Source of the DNA: Nereida sp. MMG025
GTDB taxonomy: Bacteria > Pseudomonadota > Alphaproteobacteria > Rhodobacterales > Rhodobacteraceae
Direction: 5' to 3'
Length of the DNA: 64,000 nt
NCBI RefSeq assembly: GCF_021654165.1
Contig: NZ_JAKFZN010000009.1
Coordinates: 1 to 64,000, forward strand
Below, piece by piece: positions 7,633-20,400 of this stretch. The notes below the pieces were generated by a model that saw nothing but the letters and a program-made list of their open reading frames with translations, did no database searches and had not been told where the DNA came from. The number at the start of each line of letters is the position of its first letter. The stretch's first letter is position 1. Position numbers and translations under genes: made by a program.

Positions 7633-8808
7633 TTAAGCGATCACTTTGGCAACAACGCCCGCGCCAACGGTGCGGCCGCCTTCGCGGATCGCAAAGCGCA
7701 GGCCGTCTTCCATCGCAATCGGTGCGATCAGCTCGACGTTGAACTTCAGGTTGTCGCCCGGCATCACCATTTCCGTGCCTGCTGGCAGCTCAACTGTGCC
7801 TGTCACGTCCGTTGTACGGAAGTAGAACTGGGGGCGGTAGTTGGCAAAGAATGGCGTGTGACGGCCACCTTCTTCTTTGGTCAGGATATACGCCTCGGCT
7901 TCGAACTTGGTGTGCGGTGCAACCGAACCCGGCTTACACAGCACCTGACCACGCTCAACGCCTTCACGGTCAACACCGCGCAAAAGCGCACCGATGTTGT
8001 CGCCAGCTTCGCCCGAGTCCAGCAGCTTGCGGAACATCTCGACGCCTGTGCAGGTCGTTTTTGTTGTGTCGCGGATACCAACGATTTCAATCTCGTCGCC
8101 CACGTTGATCACGCCACGCTCAACACGGCCTGTCACAACTGTACCACGGCCCGAGATCGAGAACACGTCTTCGATCGGCATCAGGAACGGCTGGTCAACA
8201 GCACGTGCTGGTGTCGGGATGTAGCTGTCAACAGCTTCCATCAGCTCGGCAATTTTCTCTTTGCCGATGTTGTCGTCGCGGTCTTCCAGAGCGGCCAGAG
8301 CCGAACCCGCGATGATCGGAATATCGTCGCCCGGGTATTCATAGCTGGACAGCAGCTCGCGGATTTCCATTTCGACCAGCTCCAGAAGCTCTGGATCGTC
8401 GACCTGGTCAACTTTGTTCATGAACACAACCATGTACGGAATGCCAACCTGACGACCAAGCAGGATGTGCTCGCGGGTCTGGGGCATCGGGCCGTCGGCT
8501 GCGTTCACAACCAAGATCGCGCCGTCCATCTGCGCCGCACCTGTGATCATGTTCTTGACGTAGTCAGCGTGGCCGGGGCAGTCGACGTGCGCGTAGTGGC
8601 GTGTCTCTGTCTCGTACTCAACGTGCGCGGTCGAAATGGTGATCCCGCGGGCCTTCTCTTCGGGCGCGCCGTCAATCTCGTCATACGCTTTGAAGTCGCC
8701 AAATTGCTTCGTGATCGCAGCCGTCAACGTCGTCTTACCATGGTCAACGTGACCAATCGTGCCGATGTTTACGTGCGGTTTACTACGTTCAAACTTTTCC
8801 TTAGCCAT
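7633..8808 (-). CDS. tuf: Elongation factor Tu, copy 1 (str operon)
   Basis: EF-Tu, 391 residues, is the GTPase that carries aminoacyl-tRNA to the ribosomal A site. The GTP-binding motifs GHVDHGKTT (18-26), DCPGHADY and NKVD are intact, followed by the two beta-barrel domains. The protein is identical to that of copy 2 (28571-29746); by eye only about nine silent base differences separate the two genes. A strong AAGGAGG ribosome binding site precedes the ATG. It lies 60 bases after fusA, with an 11-bp stem hairpin between them, as the last gene of the str operon. Confidence 0.98.
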   Translation of the reverse strand: MAKEKFERSKPHVNIGTIGHVDHGKTTLTAAITKQFGDFKAYDEIDGAPEEKARGITISTAHVEYETETRHYAHVDCPGHADYVKNMITGAAQMDGAILVVNAADGPMPQTREHILLGRQVGIPYMVVFMNKVDQVDDPELLELVEMEIRELLSSYEYPGDDIPIIAGSALAALEDRDDNIGKEKIAELMEAVDSYIPTPARAVDQPFLMPIEDVFSISGRGTVVTGRVERGVINVGDEIEIVGIRDTTKTTCTGVEMFRKLLDSGEAGDNIGALLRGVDREGVERGQVLCKPGSVAPHTKFEAEAYILTKEEGGRHTPFFANYRPQFYFRTTDVTGTVELPAGTEMVMPGDNLKFNVELIAPIAMEDGLRFAIREGGRTVGAGVVAKVIA

Positions 8809-8831
8809 GATGGCCTCCTTGATTTTGAGAT

Positions 8832-8857
8832 GTAAGGTGGATCGAAATCCACCTTAC
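8832..8857 (-). other. Perfect hairpin between fusA and tuf
   Basis: The 11-bp arms GTAAGGTGGAT/ATCCACCTTAC close a 4-base CGAA (TTCG on the minus strand) loop. No T run follows, so it is more likely a processing or stability element than a full terminator. Confidence 0.6.
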
Positions 8858-8868
8858 GCTTTGAGTGA

Positions 8869-10986
8869 TCAGGCGAATTTCGCCTGAATTTCTTCCGAGA
8901 TGTTGCTTGGTACAGCTTCGTAGTGATCGAACTGCATGGTGAACTGGGCACGACCCGACGACATCGAACGCAATGTGTTGATGTAGCCGAACATGTTGGC
9001 CAGTGGCACAAACGCGTCGATTGCGATTGCGTTACCACGTGTGTCCTGACCCTGAACCTGACCGCGACGCGATGTCAGATCGCCGATGATCCCACCTGTG
9101 TATTCTTCAGGCGTGATAACTTCGACTTTCATGATCGGCTCAAGCAGCTTTGCACCCGCTTTGCGCATACCTTCACGCATCGCCATCCGTGCCGCGATTT
9201 CAAACGCAAGAACGCTCGAGTCCACGTCGTGGAATTTACCGTCGATCAGGGCAACCTTGAAGTCGATCACGGGGAAGCCCGCCAAGGGGCCGCTGTCCAT
9301 AACCGAGTTGATGCCTTTTTCAACGCCAGGGATGTATTCCTTGGGCACAGCACCACCAACGATGCGGCTTTCGAACGAATACCCTTCGCCAGGTTCTGTT
9401 GGCGAGATGATCATTTTCACCTCGGCATACTGACCCGAACCACCCGACTGTTTCTTGTGGGTGTAGGTGTGCTCAACTTCGTGGCCGATGGTCTCACGGT
9501 AGGCCACTTGTGGCGCACCAATGTTCGCTTCGACTTTGAATTCGCGCTTCAGACGATCCACAAGGATATCGAGGTGAAGTTCGCCCATGCCCTTCATGAT
9601 GGTCTGGCCGCTTTCGAGGTCAGTTTCCACACGGAAGGATGGATCCTCGGCCGCCAAACGCTGCAGACCAGTCGACATTTTCTCTTGGTCGGCTTTTGTT
9701 TTTGGCTCAACGGCGATCTCGATCACAGGATCAGGGAACGTCATTGTTTCAAGAACTACTGGTTCGTTGACGGCGCAAAGCGTGTCACCTGTTGTGGTGT
9801 CTTTCAGACCAGCAAGCGCAATAATGTCGCCCGCGAACGCTTCTGTGATTTCTTCACGGTCGTTCGAGTGCATCATCATCATACGGCCAACGCGCTCTTT
9901 ACGACCTTTGGTCGAGTTCAGCAGCGTGTCACCTTTGTTCAGCACGCCCGAGTAGATGCGTGTGAACGTCAGTGTCCCAACAAAGGGGTCGTTCATGATT
10001 TTGAACGCAAGGCCCGAGAACGCCATGTTGTCATCCGCACGGCGTGGGATGTCACGGGTTTCTGTTTCGTCACCGGGTTTGAAGCCCATGTAATCAACAA
10101 CGTCCAGCGGCGATGGCAGGTAATCAACAACAGCGTTCAGCAGTGGCTGGACACCTTTGTTTTTGAATGCCGAACCACCCAGAACCGGAACGAATGCCAG
10201 TTCAAGCGTGCCCTTGCGAAGCAGTTTGCGCAGTGTTGGAACATCAGGCTCGTTGCCTTCAAGGTATTCCATCATTGCTTCGTCGTCCATTTCGACAGCA
10301 GCTTCGACCATCTTGCCGCGCCATTCGTTTGCCATGTCTTGCAGGCTTTCACGAATAGGTGCTTTGATCCACGATGCGCCAAGGTCTTCACCCTGCCACA
10401 GCCACTCTTCCATAGTGACCAGATCAACCAGACCTTCCAGCTCGGTTTCGGCACCGATTGGAACACCAACAGGAACAGCTTTTGCGCCTGTGCGGTCTTC
10501 GATCATGTTCACGCAGTTAAAGAAGTCCGCGCCGATTTTGTCCATTTTGTTGACAAAAACCATACGTGGAACTTTGTAGCGGTCGGCCTGACGCCACACA
10601 GTTTCTGTCTGGGGCTCAACACCGGCGTTGGCGTCAAGAACACAGACAGCACCATCGAGAACCGCCAGCGAGCGTTCAACTTCAATCGTGAAGTCAACGT
10701 GGCCTGGCGTGTCGATGATGTTCATGCGGTGCTTGGGGCTATCTGGCGTTGTGCCGTCTTCGGTACGTTCCCAGAATGTCGTTGTCGCAGCAGACGTAAT
10801 GGTGATGCCGCGCTCTTGCTCTTGCTCCATCCAGTCCATCGTTGCAGCGCCGTCATGCACCTCACCGATGTTGTGGGATTTCCCTGTGTAATACAGGATG
10901 CGCTCGGAACAGGTGGTTTTACCTGCATCGATGTGCGCCATGATACCGAAGTTACGGTACAGTTCGAGGGGGTATTCGCGTGCCAT
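8869..10986 (-). CDS. fusA: Elongation factor G
   Basis: EF-G, 705 residues, is the ribosomal translocase GTPase, which also acts in ribosome recycling. The G-domain motifs AHIDAGKTT (17-25), DTPGHVDF and NKMDK are intact, followed by domains II-V and the C-terminal end SEEIQAKFA. It belongs to the str operon, 30 bases after rpsG. The long open frame on the opposite strand across this gene is a codon-bias shadow. Confidence 0.98.
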   Translation of the reverse strand: MAREYPLELYRNFGIMAHIDAGKTTCSERILYYTGKSHNIGEVHDGAATMDWMEQEQERGITITSAATTTFWERTEDGTTPDSPKHRMNIIDTPGHVDFTIEVERSLAVLDGAVCVLDANAGVEPQTETVWRQADRYKVPRMVFVNKMDKIGADFFNCVNMIEDRTGAKAVPVGVPIGAETELEGLVDLVTMEEWLWQGEDLGASWIKAPIRESLQDMANEWRGKMVEAAVEMDDEAMMEYLEGNEPDVPTLRKLLRKGTLELAFVPVLGGSAFKNKGVQPLLNAVVDYLPSPLDVVDYMGFKPGDETETRDIPRRADDNMAFSGLAFKIMNDPFVGTLTFTRIYSGVLNKGDTLLNSTKGRKERVGRMMMMHSNDREEITEAFAGDIIALAGLKDTTTGDTLCAVNEPVVLETMTFPDPVIEIAVEPKTKADQEKMSTGLQRLAAEDPSFRVETDLESGQTIMKGMGELHLDILVDRLKREFKVEANIGAPQVAYRETIGHEVEHTYTHKKQSGGSGQYAEVKMIISPTEPGEGYSFESRIVGGAVPKEYIPGVEKGINSVMDSGPLAGFPVIDFKVALIDGKFHDVDSSVLAFEIAARMAMREGMRKAGAKLLEPIMKVEVITPEEYTGGIIGDLTSRRGQVQGQDTRGNAIAIDAFVPLANMFGYINTLRSMSSGRAQFTMQFDHYEAVPSNISEEIQAKFA

Positions 10987-11016
10987 AGAATATGGTCCTT
11001 GAATGAAAGGTTAAAC

Positions 11017-11499
<483 letters not shown>

Positions 11500-11871
11500 T
11501 TATTTAGGACGCTTGGCGCCGTATTTCGAACGACGTTGCTTACGGTCTTTGACGCCTTGGGTATCCAGAACGCCGCGAAGGATGTGATAACGCACACCGG
11601 GAAGGTCTTTTACACGACCGCCACGGATCAGAACCACAGAGTGCTCCTGAAGGTTGTGGCTTTCACCGGGAATGTAGCTGATGACCTCAAAGCCATTTGT
11701 CAGGCGCACCTTGGCAACTTTCCGCATCGCCGAGTTCGGCTTTTTCGGAGTGGTTGTATAGACGCGTGTGCAGACGCCACGCTTCTGAGGGCATTGTTCC
11801 AAGTGCTGCGACTTGGAAACTTTACGTTTTGGCTGACGCGGTTTGCGGATCAGCTGTTGGATCGTTGGCAT
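11500..11871 (-). CDS. rpsL: 30S ribosomal protein S12
   Basis: S12, 123 residues, is a decoding-centre protein of the small subunit. The start [14 protein letters not shown] at 11871 is chosen over a longer upstream frame because it matches the family. The conserved loops TTPKKPNSA and [14 protein letters not shown] carry the ancestral Lys residues, so no streptomycin-resistance substitution is seen. It is the first gene of the rpsL-rpsG-fusA-tuf unit, with a leader of about 230 bases from a near-consensus promoter. Confidence 0.98.
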   Translation of the reverse strand: MPTIQQLIRKPRQPKRKVSKSQHLEQCPQKRGVCTRVYTTTPKKPNSAMRKVAKVRLTNGFEVISYIPGESHNLQEHSVVLIRGGRVKDLPGVRYHILRGVLDTQGVKDRKQRRSKYGAKRPK

Positions 11872-12106
11872 TGAGGAGTGTCCCCTTTGTTGCAACTTGC
11901 GTTTAGGGACCTGCGTCCCCGTCTCATACGTACCCCGCATGCGGGGGTGTTTCGATGTATTCGCGCGTCCGCAAACACAAAATTCCGCTACGGTTAACCC
12001 TACCTGGGATCCGCGCGGATAAAGCTCAGAGGAACGGGTCTGAAAGCGACCTGAACGTGACCATTAATTTCGGGCTAGAACGGGTATCCCCGACCTAAGT
12101 GCGCGC

Positions 12107-12135
12107 TCTATACGGGGACTCGGTTTTGCTGTCAA
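12107..12135 (-). promoter_or_regulatory. Promoter of the str operon
   Basis: On the minus strand, TTGACA (12135-12130), exactly 17 bp and TATAGA (12112-12107) are followed by GCGCGC. This is the closest match to the sigma-70 consensus in the window. The predicted start is near 12100, leaving a leader of about 230 bases before rpsL that has no open frame. Confidence 0.85.
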
Positions 12136-12142
12136 CAGCTGC

Positions 12143-13018
12143 TCAGGCGGCCTTGATCTGGCGTTCGCGGTAGAAGGTGAACAGACCACTGGCCACAACA
12201 ATGCCTGCGCCCGTCAACGTCAGCGTATTTGGCCAGTCATCGAACACAAAAAAGCCAAGGATCAACGCCCAGATGAGCGCGGTATAGCGAAACGGGGCAA
12301 CAAAAGCGATATCGCCAACCCGCATCACCATGACGCTGAACAGATAGCCAAACAGGATGAACACCGACGCCCCGATCGTGAGCAAAACAGCACTTTGGGT
12401 GAAAGGCTGCCAGGTTTCGGTCAGGCTAAAGGCTGCCGCCCATAAGGTGACACCAAGCGCGGACATCAACGTGACCACCATCGAATGTGTGTCTTTGGAC
12501 AGCTTGCGTGTGACGATGTCACGAAGGGTAACAAATGCAACGGCGACCAGCACGTAAATTGAAAAGATATTGAAGCCGTCCGCCCCGGGCTGAACGATTA
12601 ACAGCACACCAATGAAGCCTACGATAATGGCCGATAACCTGCGCCAGCCAATCGCCTCGCCCAGAAACACGGCCCCTGCCAGTGATACGGTCAGCGGCAA
12701 GGATTGCAAAATCGCTGTGGCATTGGCCAAAGGCATGTTGAACAACGCGGTGATAAAGAAATAGGCCGCGCCAATTTCGGCCAGCACCCGCAGCGTGACC
12801 CAAAGCCAGTCGCCAGCGGCAATACCTTTGCGGAACGCGCCCAGATACCACGCAAGCCCCGAGATCATCAGAGTGGTCAGCACCCCCCGCACCGTCAGCG
12901 CCTGAAACAGCGGCCACTGATCCGACAGCGCTTTCATGGCCGTGTCGTTCAGCACAAAGGCGAACATCGACATCATCATGATGACCGCGCCGCGGGTGTT
13001 GTTTTGGTGGGTGCTCAT
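12143..13018 (-). CDS. DMT/EamA family transporter
   Basis: A 291-residue inner-membrane protein with about ten hydrophobic segments arranged as two EamA repeats, the usual layout of the drug/metabolite transporter superfamily (RhaT/YdcZ-like exporters). The substrate is unknown. The start MSTHQNNTRGAV at 13018 is preferred: a longer frame reaches 13126, but its extra residues translate the palindromic repeat at 13076-13118. It sits between rpoC and rpsL on the same strand, downstream of the rpoC terminator and just upstream of the str promoter, so it is a one-gene insertion into the ribosomal block. Confidence 0.85.
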   Translation of the reverse strand: MSTHQNNTRGAVIMMMSMFAFVLNDTAMKALSDQWPLFQALTVRGVLTTLMISGLAWYLGAFRKGIAAGDWLWVTLRVLAEIGAAYFFITALFNMPLANATAILQSLPLTVSLAGAVFLGEAIGWRRLSAIIVGFIGVLLIVQPGADGFNIFSIYVLVAVAFVTLRDIVTRKLSKDTHSMVVTLMSALGVTLWAAAFSLTETWQPFTQSAVLLTIGASVFILFGYLFSVMVMRVGDIAFVAPFRYTALIWALILGFFVFDDWPNTLTLTGAGIVVASGLFTFYRERQIKAA

Positions 13019-13075
13019 AGGTGGCAATAGGACATAGGCTTTGACAAAAGGAAAGACGCCCGATGAAGAGGCGGG

Positions 13076-13118
13076 CCGCGATTTCGAAATCGCGGGACGA
13101 AAGCCGCGCGCGCGGTTT
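13076..13118. repeat. Tandem-palindrome intergenic element, copy C
   Basis: A perfect 20-bp palindrome (13076-13095; CCGCGATTTC/GAAATCGCGG) is followed, after GACG, by a second one centred on CCGCGCGCGCGG (13104-13115) with flanking AA/TT pairs. It has the same architecture as copies at 1895-1939 and 5302-5346. Confidence 0.65.
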
Positions 13119-13128
13119 TGCCCCACAT

Positions 13129-13163
13129 AAAAAAAGGCCCCCGCATCGCTGCGAGGGCCTTTC
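13129..13163 (-). terminator. Terminator of the rplJL-rpoBC operon
   Basis: The GC-rich arms GGCCC..GCA and TGCGAGGGCC form a hairpin with a T run on the minus strand, 22 bases after the rpoC stop codon. Confidence 0.85.
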
Positions 13164-13184
13164 TCAATTCAGGTTACGATCAGA

Positions 13185-16100
13185 TCAATCGCGGCTTTCT
13201 TCGGTGTCCACGATCACTGTATCGAACGCATCGCCACCTACCACGTCGTCGGCTGTTGGTGCGGCCAATGCGGCAGCGGCCTCGGCCTCTTCACGGCGTG
13301 CTTCGATGACAACATTGTCACGCGATTGCGCGATGCGTTGCATCTCTTGTGTCGCGCCACCTGTCCCTGCGGGGATCAGACGACCCACAATGACGTTCTC
13401 TTTCAGACCGACCAGCTTGTCGCGCTTGCCTTGGACCGATGCTTCGGTCAGCACGCGTGTCGTTTCCTGGAACGATGCGGCCGAGATGAAGCTGCGGGTT
13501 TGCAGCGACGCCTTGGTGATACCAAGCAAGATTGGCTCGCCCTTGGCCAAACGACCACCGCGCGCCGCGGCTTTTTCGTTGGCAAGATCGAATTCCTGCT
13601 TGTCGACGTGTTCGCCCTTGAGCAGCGTTGTTTCACCACTGTCGAGGATTTCCCACTTCTGCAGCATCTGACGCACGATGACTTCGATGTGTTTGTCGTT
13701 AATTTTCACACCTTGCAGTCGGTACACGTCCTGCACCTCGTCGATCATATAGTCAGCCAGCGCTTCGACCCCCATGATGGACAGGATATCATGCGGCGCA
13801 GGGTTGCCGTCCATGATGTAGTCGCCTTTTTGCACGAAGTCGCCTTCTTGCACGGGGATGTGTTTCCCCTTTGGCACCATGTATTCGACCTTGGCATCTT
13901 CGGCGGCCTCTGGCGTGTCAGCGGCAGGCACAATCGCGATACGGCGCTTGTTCTTGTAGTCTTTGCCAAAGCGCACATAGCCGTCGATTTCCGCGATGAT
14001 TGCGTGGTCTTTGGGGCGACGTGCCTCAAAGAGTTCCGCAACTCGTGGCAGACCACCCGTGATGTCCTTGGTTTTCGCACCTTCGCGCGGAATACGCGCG
14101 ACCACGTCACCTGGTTTCACCTCTTGTCCTTCTTCGACCGACAGGATCGCATCAACCGACATCGGGTAAGACACAGGGTTCCCATCGTCTTTCAACACCG
14201 GCTCACCATCGGCACCCGCGATCAGCACTTTTGGTGCCAATTCGTTGCCTTTGGGGGCCGAGCGCCAGTCAGCGACGATCCGTTGTGTCATACCTGTCGC
14301 GTCGTCGGTTTCTTCGCGCAGGGCGATACCGTTGACCAGATCGACCAGTTTGGCTGTACCCGCTTTTTCCGCGATGATCGGCAGAGTGAAGGGGTCCCAT
14401 TCGAACAGCTTGTCGCCGCGGGCGATTTCAGCGCCCTCTTTGACCAGCAGTTTGGAACCATAGCTGACCTTGTGCGACGCACGTTCAGCACCATCCGGAC
14501 CAACAATCGCAAGCTTCATGTTGCGGCCCATGACGATCTGTTCGCCTGCTTCGTTTTCGATCAACTGCGCATCCGCAAAGGTAATCTTACCTTCCTGGCT
14601 TGCTTCGAGGAACGACTGTTGGCCACCGCCTTGCGCAACACCACCAATGTGGAATGTCCGCATGGTCAGCTGTGTGCCAGGTTCACCAATCGACTGCGCC
14701 GCGATGATACCAACGGCTTCGCCTTGGTTCACCATCGTGCCGCGTGCAAGGTCACGACCATAGCACATCGCACAGACGCCTTCTTCGCTTTCACAGGTCA
14801 GCGGGCTGCGAATGCGGGCCTGAACCAGTCCGCTTTCCTCAACCGTGTCGGCCTTGCGCTCATCGATCAACTCGCCGTGGCTGACCATAACTTCGCCAGA
14901 CACCGGGTGGATCAGGTCTTCTGCAGCCACACGGCCCAGAACACGCTCGCCCAAGGTCGCCACAACTTCACCGTCGTTGACGGCGGCTTCTGCTGTGATG
15001 GCCATATCGGTGCCGCAGTCATGCTCGCGCACGATGCAGTCTTGCGCCACGTCCACCAGACGGCGGGTCAGGTAGCCCGAGTTCGCCGTTTTCAACGCCG
15101 TATCGGACAGACCCTTACGGGCACCGTGGGTCGAGTTGAAGTATTCAAGAACGGTCAGACCTTCCTTAAAGTTCGAAATGATTGGCGTCTCGATGATCTC
15201 ACCATTCGGTTTGTTCATCAGGCCGCGCATCCCGCCCAACTGTTTCATCTGCGTGACCGAGCCACGGGCCTTACTGTCGGCCATCATGAACACGCTGTTT
15301 GGTTCCGCTTCGACGCCGTTTTCATCCGTCTTGATGGAGGCGATTGTGCCCATCATCGCGTCGGTGACTTTGTCGTTACACTTCGACCAAGCATCGACAA
15401 CTTTGTTATATTTTTCGCCCTGGGTGATCAGACCGTCCATATATTGCTGTTCGAATTCCTTGACCTGATCGCGCACGGCATCGACAATTTCCCATTTGTT
15501 ATCAGGGATCACCATGTCGTCTTTACCAAACGAGATACCAGCGCGGAACGCTTCGCGGAAACCCGCGGTCATGATCTGGTCACAGAAAATGACGCTCTCT
15601 TTTTGGCCGCAATAGCGATAGACCGTGTCGATGACCTGCTGAACTTCACCTTTCTTGAGAAGGCGGTTCACCAGCTCGAACGGCGCTTTGGCGTTCAGCG
15701 GCAGCAAGGCACCCAGACGCACACGGCCGGGGGTTGTTTCGAAGCGTTGCATCACCTCGTTGCCTTCGTCGTCGATCTGCGGAATGCGGGCCTGGATCTT
15801 GGCGTGCAGATGCACTTCGCCAGCGTCCAAAGCATGTTGCACTTCTTCGATCGAGCCAAAGACCATGCCCTCGCCCTTCATACCCGCGCGTTCCAGCGAG
15901 GTGTAATACAGGCCCAAGATCATATCCTGCGATGGTACGATGATTGGCGCACCGTTGGATGGCGACAGAACGTTGTTTGTCGACATCATCAGGACGCGTG
16001 CTTCCAGCTGTGCTTCTAGCGACAGCGGCACGTGGACCGCCATTTGGTCACCGTCAAAGTCAGCGTTGAAGGCCGAACAGACCAGCGGGTGAAGCTGGAT

Positions 16101-17447
16101 GGCTTTACCTTCGATCAGCACGGGTTCAAACGCCTGAATGCCCAAACGGTGCAGCGTGGGCGCACGGTTCAGCATGACGGGGTGTTCGCGGATCACTTCG
16201 TCCAAGATGTCCCAAACTTCGGGGCGCTCTTTTTCGACCAGCTTCTTGGCTTGCTTGACCGTGCTGGACAGACCTTTGGCTTCAAGGCGCGAATAGATGA
16301 ACGGCTTGAACAGCTCCAGCGCCATCTTTTTCGGCAGACCGCACTGGTGCAGCTTGAGTTCCGGACCCGTCACAATGACCGAACGACCCGAAAAGTCGAC
16401 GCGCTTACCCAAAAGGTTCTGACGGAAGCGGCCTTGCTTGCCTTTCAGCATGTCCGACAGCGATTTCAATGGGCGCTTGTTGGCACCTGTGATCACGCGG
16501 CCACGGCGACCGTTGTCGAACAGAGCATCGACCGACTCTTGCAGCATACGCTTTTCGTTGCGCACGATGATGTCAGGTGCGCGCAGTTCAATCAGACGCT
16601 TGAGGCGGTTGTTACGGTTGATCACGCGGCGATACAGATCGTTCAGATCGGACGTCGCAAAGCGGCCACCATCCAGCGGCACCAGTGGGCGCAGCTCAGG
16701 CGGGATCACAGGCACAACCGTCAGGATCATCCATTCAGGACGGTTGCCCGACTCGATGAATGATTCAACGATTTTCAGACGCTTGATGATCTTCTTGGGC
16801 TTCAATTCGCCTGTCGCTTCGGCCAGATCAGCGCGCAGCTGTTCGGCTTCGGATTCCAGATCAATCGCCTGCAGCATTTCGCGGATCGCTTCGGCGCCGA
16901 TGTTGGCGGTGAACGCGTCCATGCCATAGCTGTCTTGCGCGTCCATGTATTCTTCTTCGGTCATCAGTTGACCGTATGTCAGGTCCGTCAAGCCAGGCTC
17001 GATGACGACATAGTTTTCAAAATACAGGATGCGTTCTAGATCGCGCAGGGTCATATCCAGCATCAGGCCGATGCGCGACGGCAGCGACTTGAGGAACCAG
17101 ATGTGCGCAACTGGCGAAGCCAGTTCGATGTGGCCCATGCGCTCGCGGCGCACCTTTTGCAGCGTGACTTCCACACCACATTTTTCGCAGACAACGCCGC
17201 GATATTTCATGCGCTTATATTTGCCGCACAGACATTCGTAGTCTTTGATCGGGCCAAAGATACGCGCACAGAACAAGCCATCGCGCTCGGGTTTGAACGT
17301 GCGGTAGTTGATGGTTTCGGGCTTTTTAATCTCACCGAACGACCACGACAAAATGCGCTCGGGAGAGGCCAGAGACACTTTGATTTCGTCAAACACCTTG
17401 GTGGGTGCAAGTGGGTTGAACGGGTTTGTTGACAGTTCCTGGTTCAT
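13185..17447 (-). CDS. rpoC: DNA-directed RNA polymerase subunit beta'
   Basis: The beta' subunit, 1420 residues, forms most of the active-centre cleft with beta. The N-terminal zinc site has C72, C74, C87 and C90, and the catalytic Mg-binding motif NADFDGD is at residues 461-467. The second zinc cluster region ([16 protein letters not shown]) and the trigger-loop and bridge regions can be followed to the acidic C-terminal end. It begins 48 bases after the rpoB stop and ends at a clear terminator. The long frames on the opposite strand are codon-bias shadows. Confidence 0.99.
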   Translation of the reverse strand: MNQELSTNPFNPLAPTKVFDEIKVSLASPERILSWSFGEIKKPETINYRTFKPERDGLFCARIFGPIKDYECLCGKYKRMKYRGVVCEKCGVEVTLQKVRRERMGHIELASPVAHIWFLKSLPSRIGLMLDMTLRDLERILYFENYVVIEPGLTDLTYGQLMTEEEYMDAQDSYGMDAFTANIGAEAIREMLQAIDLESEAEQLRADLAEATGELKPKKIIKRLKIVESFIESGNRPEWMILTVVPVIPPELRPLVPLDGGRFATSDLNDLYRRVINRNNRLKRLIELRAPDIIVRNEKRMLQESVDALFDNGRRGRVITGANKRPLKSLSDMLKGKQGRFRQNLLGKRVDFSGRSVIVTGPELKLHQCGLPKKMALELFKPFIYSRLEAKGLSSTVKQAKKLVEKERPEVWDILDEVIREHPVMLNRAPTLHRLGIQAFEPVLIEGKAIQLHPLVCSAFNADFDGDQMAVHVPLSLEAQLEARVLMMSTNNVLSPSNGAPIIVPSQDMILGLYYTSLERAGMKGEGMVFGSIEEVQHALDAGEVHLHAKIQARIPQIDDEGNEVMQRFETTPGRVRLGALLPLNAKAPFELVNRLLKKGEVQQVIDTVYRYCGQKESVIFCDQIMTAGFREAFRAGISFGKDDMVIPDNKWEIVDAVRDQVKEFEQQYMDGLITQGEKYNKVVDAWSKCNDKVTDAMMGTIASIKTDENGVEAEPNSVFMMADSKARGSVTQMKQLGGMRGLMNKPNGEIIETPIISNFKEGLTVLEYFNSTHGARKGLSDTALKTANSGYLTRRLVDVAQDCIVREHDCGTDMAITAEAAVNDGEVVATLGERVLGRVAAEDLIHPVSGEVMVSHGELIDERKADTVEESGLVQARIRSPLTCESEEGVCAMCYGRDLARGTMVNQGEAVGIIAAQSIGEPGTQLTMRTFHIGGVAQGGGQQSFLEASQEGKITFADAQLIENEAGEQIVMGRNMKLAIVGPDGAERASHKVSYGSKLLVKEGAEIARGDKLFEWDPFTLPIIAEKAGTAKLVDLVNGIALREETDDATGMTQRIVADWRSAPKGNELAPKVLIAGADGEPVLKDDGNPVSYPMSVDAILSVEEGQEVKPGDVVARIPREGAKTKDITGGLPRVAELFEARRPKDHAIIAEIDGYVRFGKDYKNKRRIAIVPAADTPEAAEDAKVEYMVPKGKHIPVQEGDFVQKGDYIMDGNPAPHDILSIMGVEALADYMIDEVQDVYRLQGVKINDKHIEVIVRQMLQKWEILDSGETTLLKGEHVDKQEFDLANEKAAARGGRLAKGEPILLGITKASLQTRSFISAASFQETTRVLTEASVQGKRDKLVGLKENVIVGRLIPAGTGGATQEMQRIAQSRDNVVIEARREEAEAAAALAAPTADDVVGGDAFDTVIVDTEESRD

Positions 17448-17495
17448 TTTCAGATCCTTAAATCAGGTGGAGAGGATGGGGACGAAAGGCGGCGC

Positions 17496-20400
17496 CTATT
17501 CGTCCTCCACCTCCGCATCCAGGAGTTCCATATTCAGGCCAAGGCCACGGACTTCTTTGACCAGAACGTTGAACGACTCTGGCACGCCAGCTTCGAAGTT
17601 GTCCTCGCCTTTGACGATGCTTTCGTAGACTTTCGTCCGTCCAGCCACGTCATCCGATTTGACCGTGAGCATTTCCTGCAGGGTATAGGCCGCGCCGTAG
17701 GCTTCGAGCGCCCAGACTTCCATCTCCCCGAAACGCTGACCACCGAATTGCGCTTTACCGCCCAACGGCTGTTGGGTGACAAGGCTGTAGGGCCCTGTCG
17801 AACGCGCGTGGATTTTATCGTCCACAAGGTGGTGCAGTTTCAGCAGATACTTGATGCCGACCGTTACAGGGCGGGCAAATTGCTCGCCTGTGCGCCCATC
17901 AAACAGGATCGACTGACCGCTTTCCGAGAAACCCGCACGCACAAGTGCGTCGTTCACATCCGCTTCTTTCGCACCGTCAAAGACGGGCGTTGCGATTGGA
18001 ACGCCGCGCGTGACATTGCCAGCCGCTTCGATCAGCGATTTCTCATCCATGCCTTTGATGCCTTCGTCATAGACGTTTTCACCATAAGCAATTTTGAGCG
18101 CGTCGCGCACAGGGGTCATATCGCCCGAGCGTTTGTATTCGCCAAGCGCCTCGTCGATCTGGATACCCAGACCGCGTGCGGCCCAACCCATGTGAGTTTC
18201 AAGAATTTGCCCGACGTTCATCCGCGAAGGCACACCAAGCGGGTTCAGTACGAAGTCAACGGGTGTCCCGTCCGCCAGGAACGGCATGTCTTCCATAGGA
18301 ACGACCTTGGAGATAACCCCTTTGTTCCCGTGACGACCCGCCATTTTATCACCGGGCTGCAACTTGCGTTTCACGGCGACAAAGACTTTGACCATCTTCA
18401 TCACACCTGGGGGCAAGTCATCGCCACGGCGGACTTTTTCGACTTTGTCCTCAAAACGGGCATCAAGCGCACGTTTCTGGATTTCGTATTGCTCGTTTAG
18501 GGCTTCAACGATTTTTGCATCGTCTTCGTCCTCAAGAGCAAGCTGCCACCACTGACCGCGGCTCAGGCTTTCCAGCAGGTCGGCATCAATGACCGATCCG
18601 GGTTTCACACCTTTGGGGCCTTTGACCGCTTGTTTGCCTTCGATCATGTCACGCAAACGCGCATAGATGTTGCGGTCCAGAATGGCCAACTCATCATCAC
18701 GGTCACGGGCTAGGCGTTCAACTTCTTCACGCTCGATCTGAAGCGCACGTTCGTCTTTTTCCACACCATGGCGGTTAAAGACGCGCACTTCGACGATTGT
18801 GCCGAAATCACCGGGCGGCAGACGCAGTGATGTGTCACGCACGTCAGATGCTTTCTCACCAAAGATGGCGCGCAGAAGTTTTTCTTCCGGTGTCATCGGG
18901 CTTTCGCCTTTTGGTGTGATCTTACCAACCAGAATATCCGCTGGACCGACCTCTGCGCCGATGTAAACGATGCCAGCCTCGTCGAGGTTGCGCAGCGCTT
19001 CTTCACCAACGTTCGGAATGTCGCGTGTGATTTCCTCTGGACCCAGTTTCGTGTCACGGGCCGCCACTTCAAATTCTTCGATGTGGACGGATGTGAACAC
19101 GTCGTCGCGCGTGATGCGCTCGGAAATCAGGATCGAGTCCTCATAGTTGTAACCGTTCCAAGGCATAAACGCGACAACCACGTTTTTACCCAAGGCCAGT
19201 TCACCCATGTCAGTCGAAGGACCATCAGCGATAACTTCGCCTTTGGTCACCAGATCGCCCACTTTCACCAACGGACGTTGGTTAATACAGGTGTTCTGGT
19301 TCGAACGCTGGAATTTTCGCATGCGGTAGATGTCTACGCCTGCGTCGCCTAGTTCGAGATCTTCTGTGGCACGAATAACAATACGGGTCGCATCGACTTG
19401 GTCGATGATACCGGCGCGTTTCGCCATGATCGCAGCACCACTGTCGCGGGCCACAACTTCTTCGATGCCTGTGCCGACCAGTGGTGCTTCGGCTTGAAGC
19501 AATGGAACGGCCTGACGTTGCATGTTCGAACCCATAAGAGCGCGGTTGGCGTCATCATTTTCAAGGAACGGGATCAGCGATGCAGCAACCGAAACCAGCT
19601 GCTTTGGCGAGACGTCAATCAGGTCCACATTTTCGGATGGCGACAATGTGTAATCACCCGATTTACGTGTCGAGACCAGATCGTTGACGAACTTCATGTC
19701 ACCATCAAGGTTCGCGTTGGCCTGCGCCACGGTGTGACGCATTTCTTCTGTCGCCGACATGTAATGCACTTCATCAGTGACCTTACCTTCGACAACCTTC
19801 CGATAGGGTGTTTCGATGAAGCCGTATTTGTTCACGCGGGCGAAAGTGGCCAGCGAGTTGATCAGACCGATGTTTGGCCCTTCAGGCGTTTCAATCGGAC
19901 ACATACGACCGTAGTGGGTTGGGTGCACGTCGCGCACCTCAAAACCCGCGCGTTCGCGTGTCAGACCACCTGGCCCAAGCGCCGAAAGACGGCGTTTGTG
20001 CGTGACTTCTGACAGCGGGTTGGTTTGGTCCATGAATTGCGACAGCTGCGAAGAGCCGAAGAATTCGCGAACCGCAGCCGCAGCGGGTTTCGCGTTGATC
20101 AAGTCTTGCGGCATCACTGTGTCGATTTCGACCGATGACATACGCTCTTTGATCGCGCGCTCCATACGCAGCAGGCCGACGCGGTATTGGTTTTCCATCA
20201 GTTCACCAACGGACCGCACACGACGGTTGCCAAGGTGGTCAATATCGTCGATGTCGCCGCGCCCATCGCGCAGGTCAACCAGCGCCTTGATGCAGGACAC
20301 GATGTCTTCTTTGCGCAGTGTGCGCTGCGTATCTTCGGCGTCCAGTGCCAAACGCATGTTCATTTTCACACGACCGACGGCCGACAGATCATAACGCTCG

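Noticed and set aside
13019-13126. N-terminal extension of the DMT transporter
   Set aside because: The added residues are translation of the tandem palindrome; family similarity begins at the ATG at 13018.
13326-16019. 897-codon + strand open frame opposite rpoC
   Set aside because: Antisense shadow of rpoC with implausible composition; the same applies to the large + frames opposite rpoB, both tuf genes and rsh (60849-62621).
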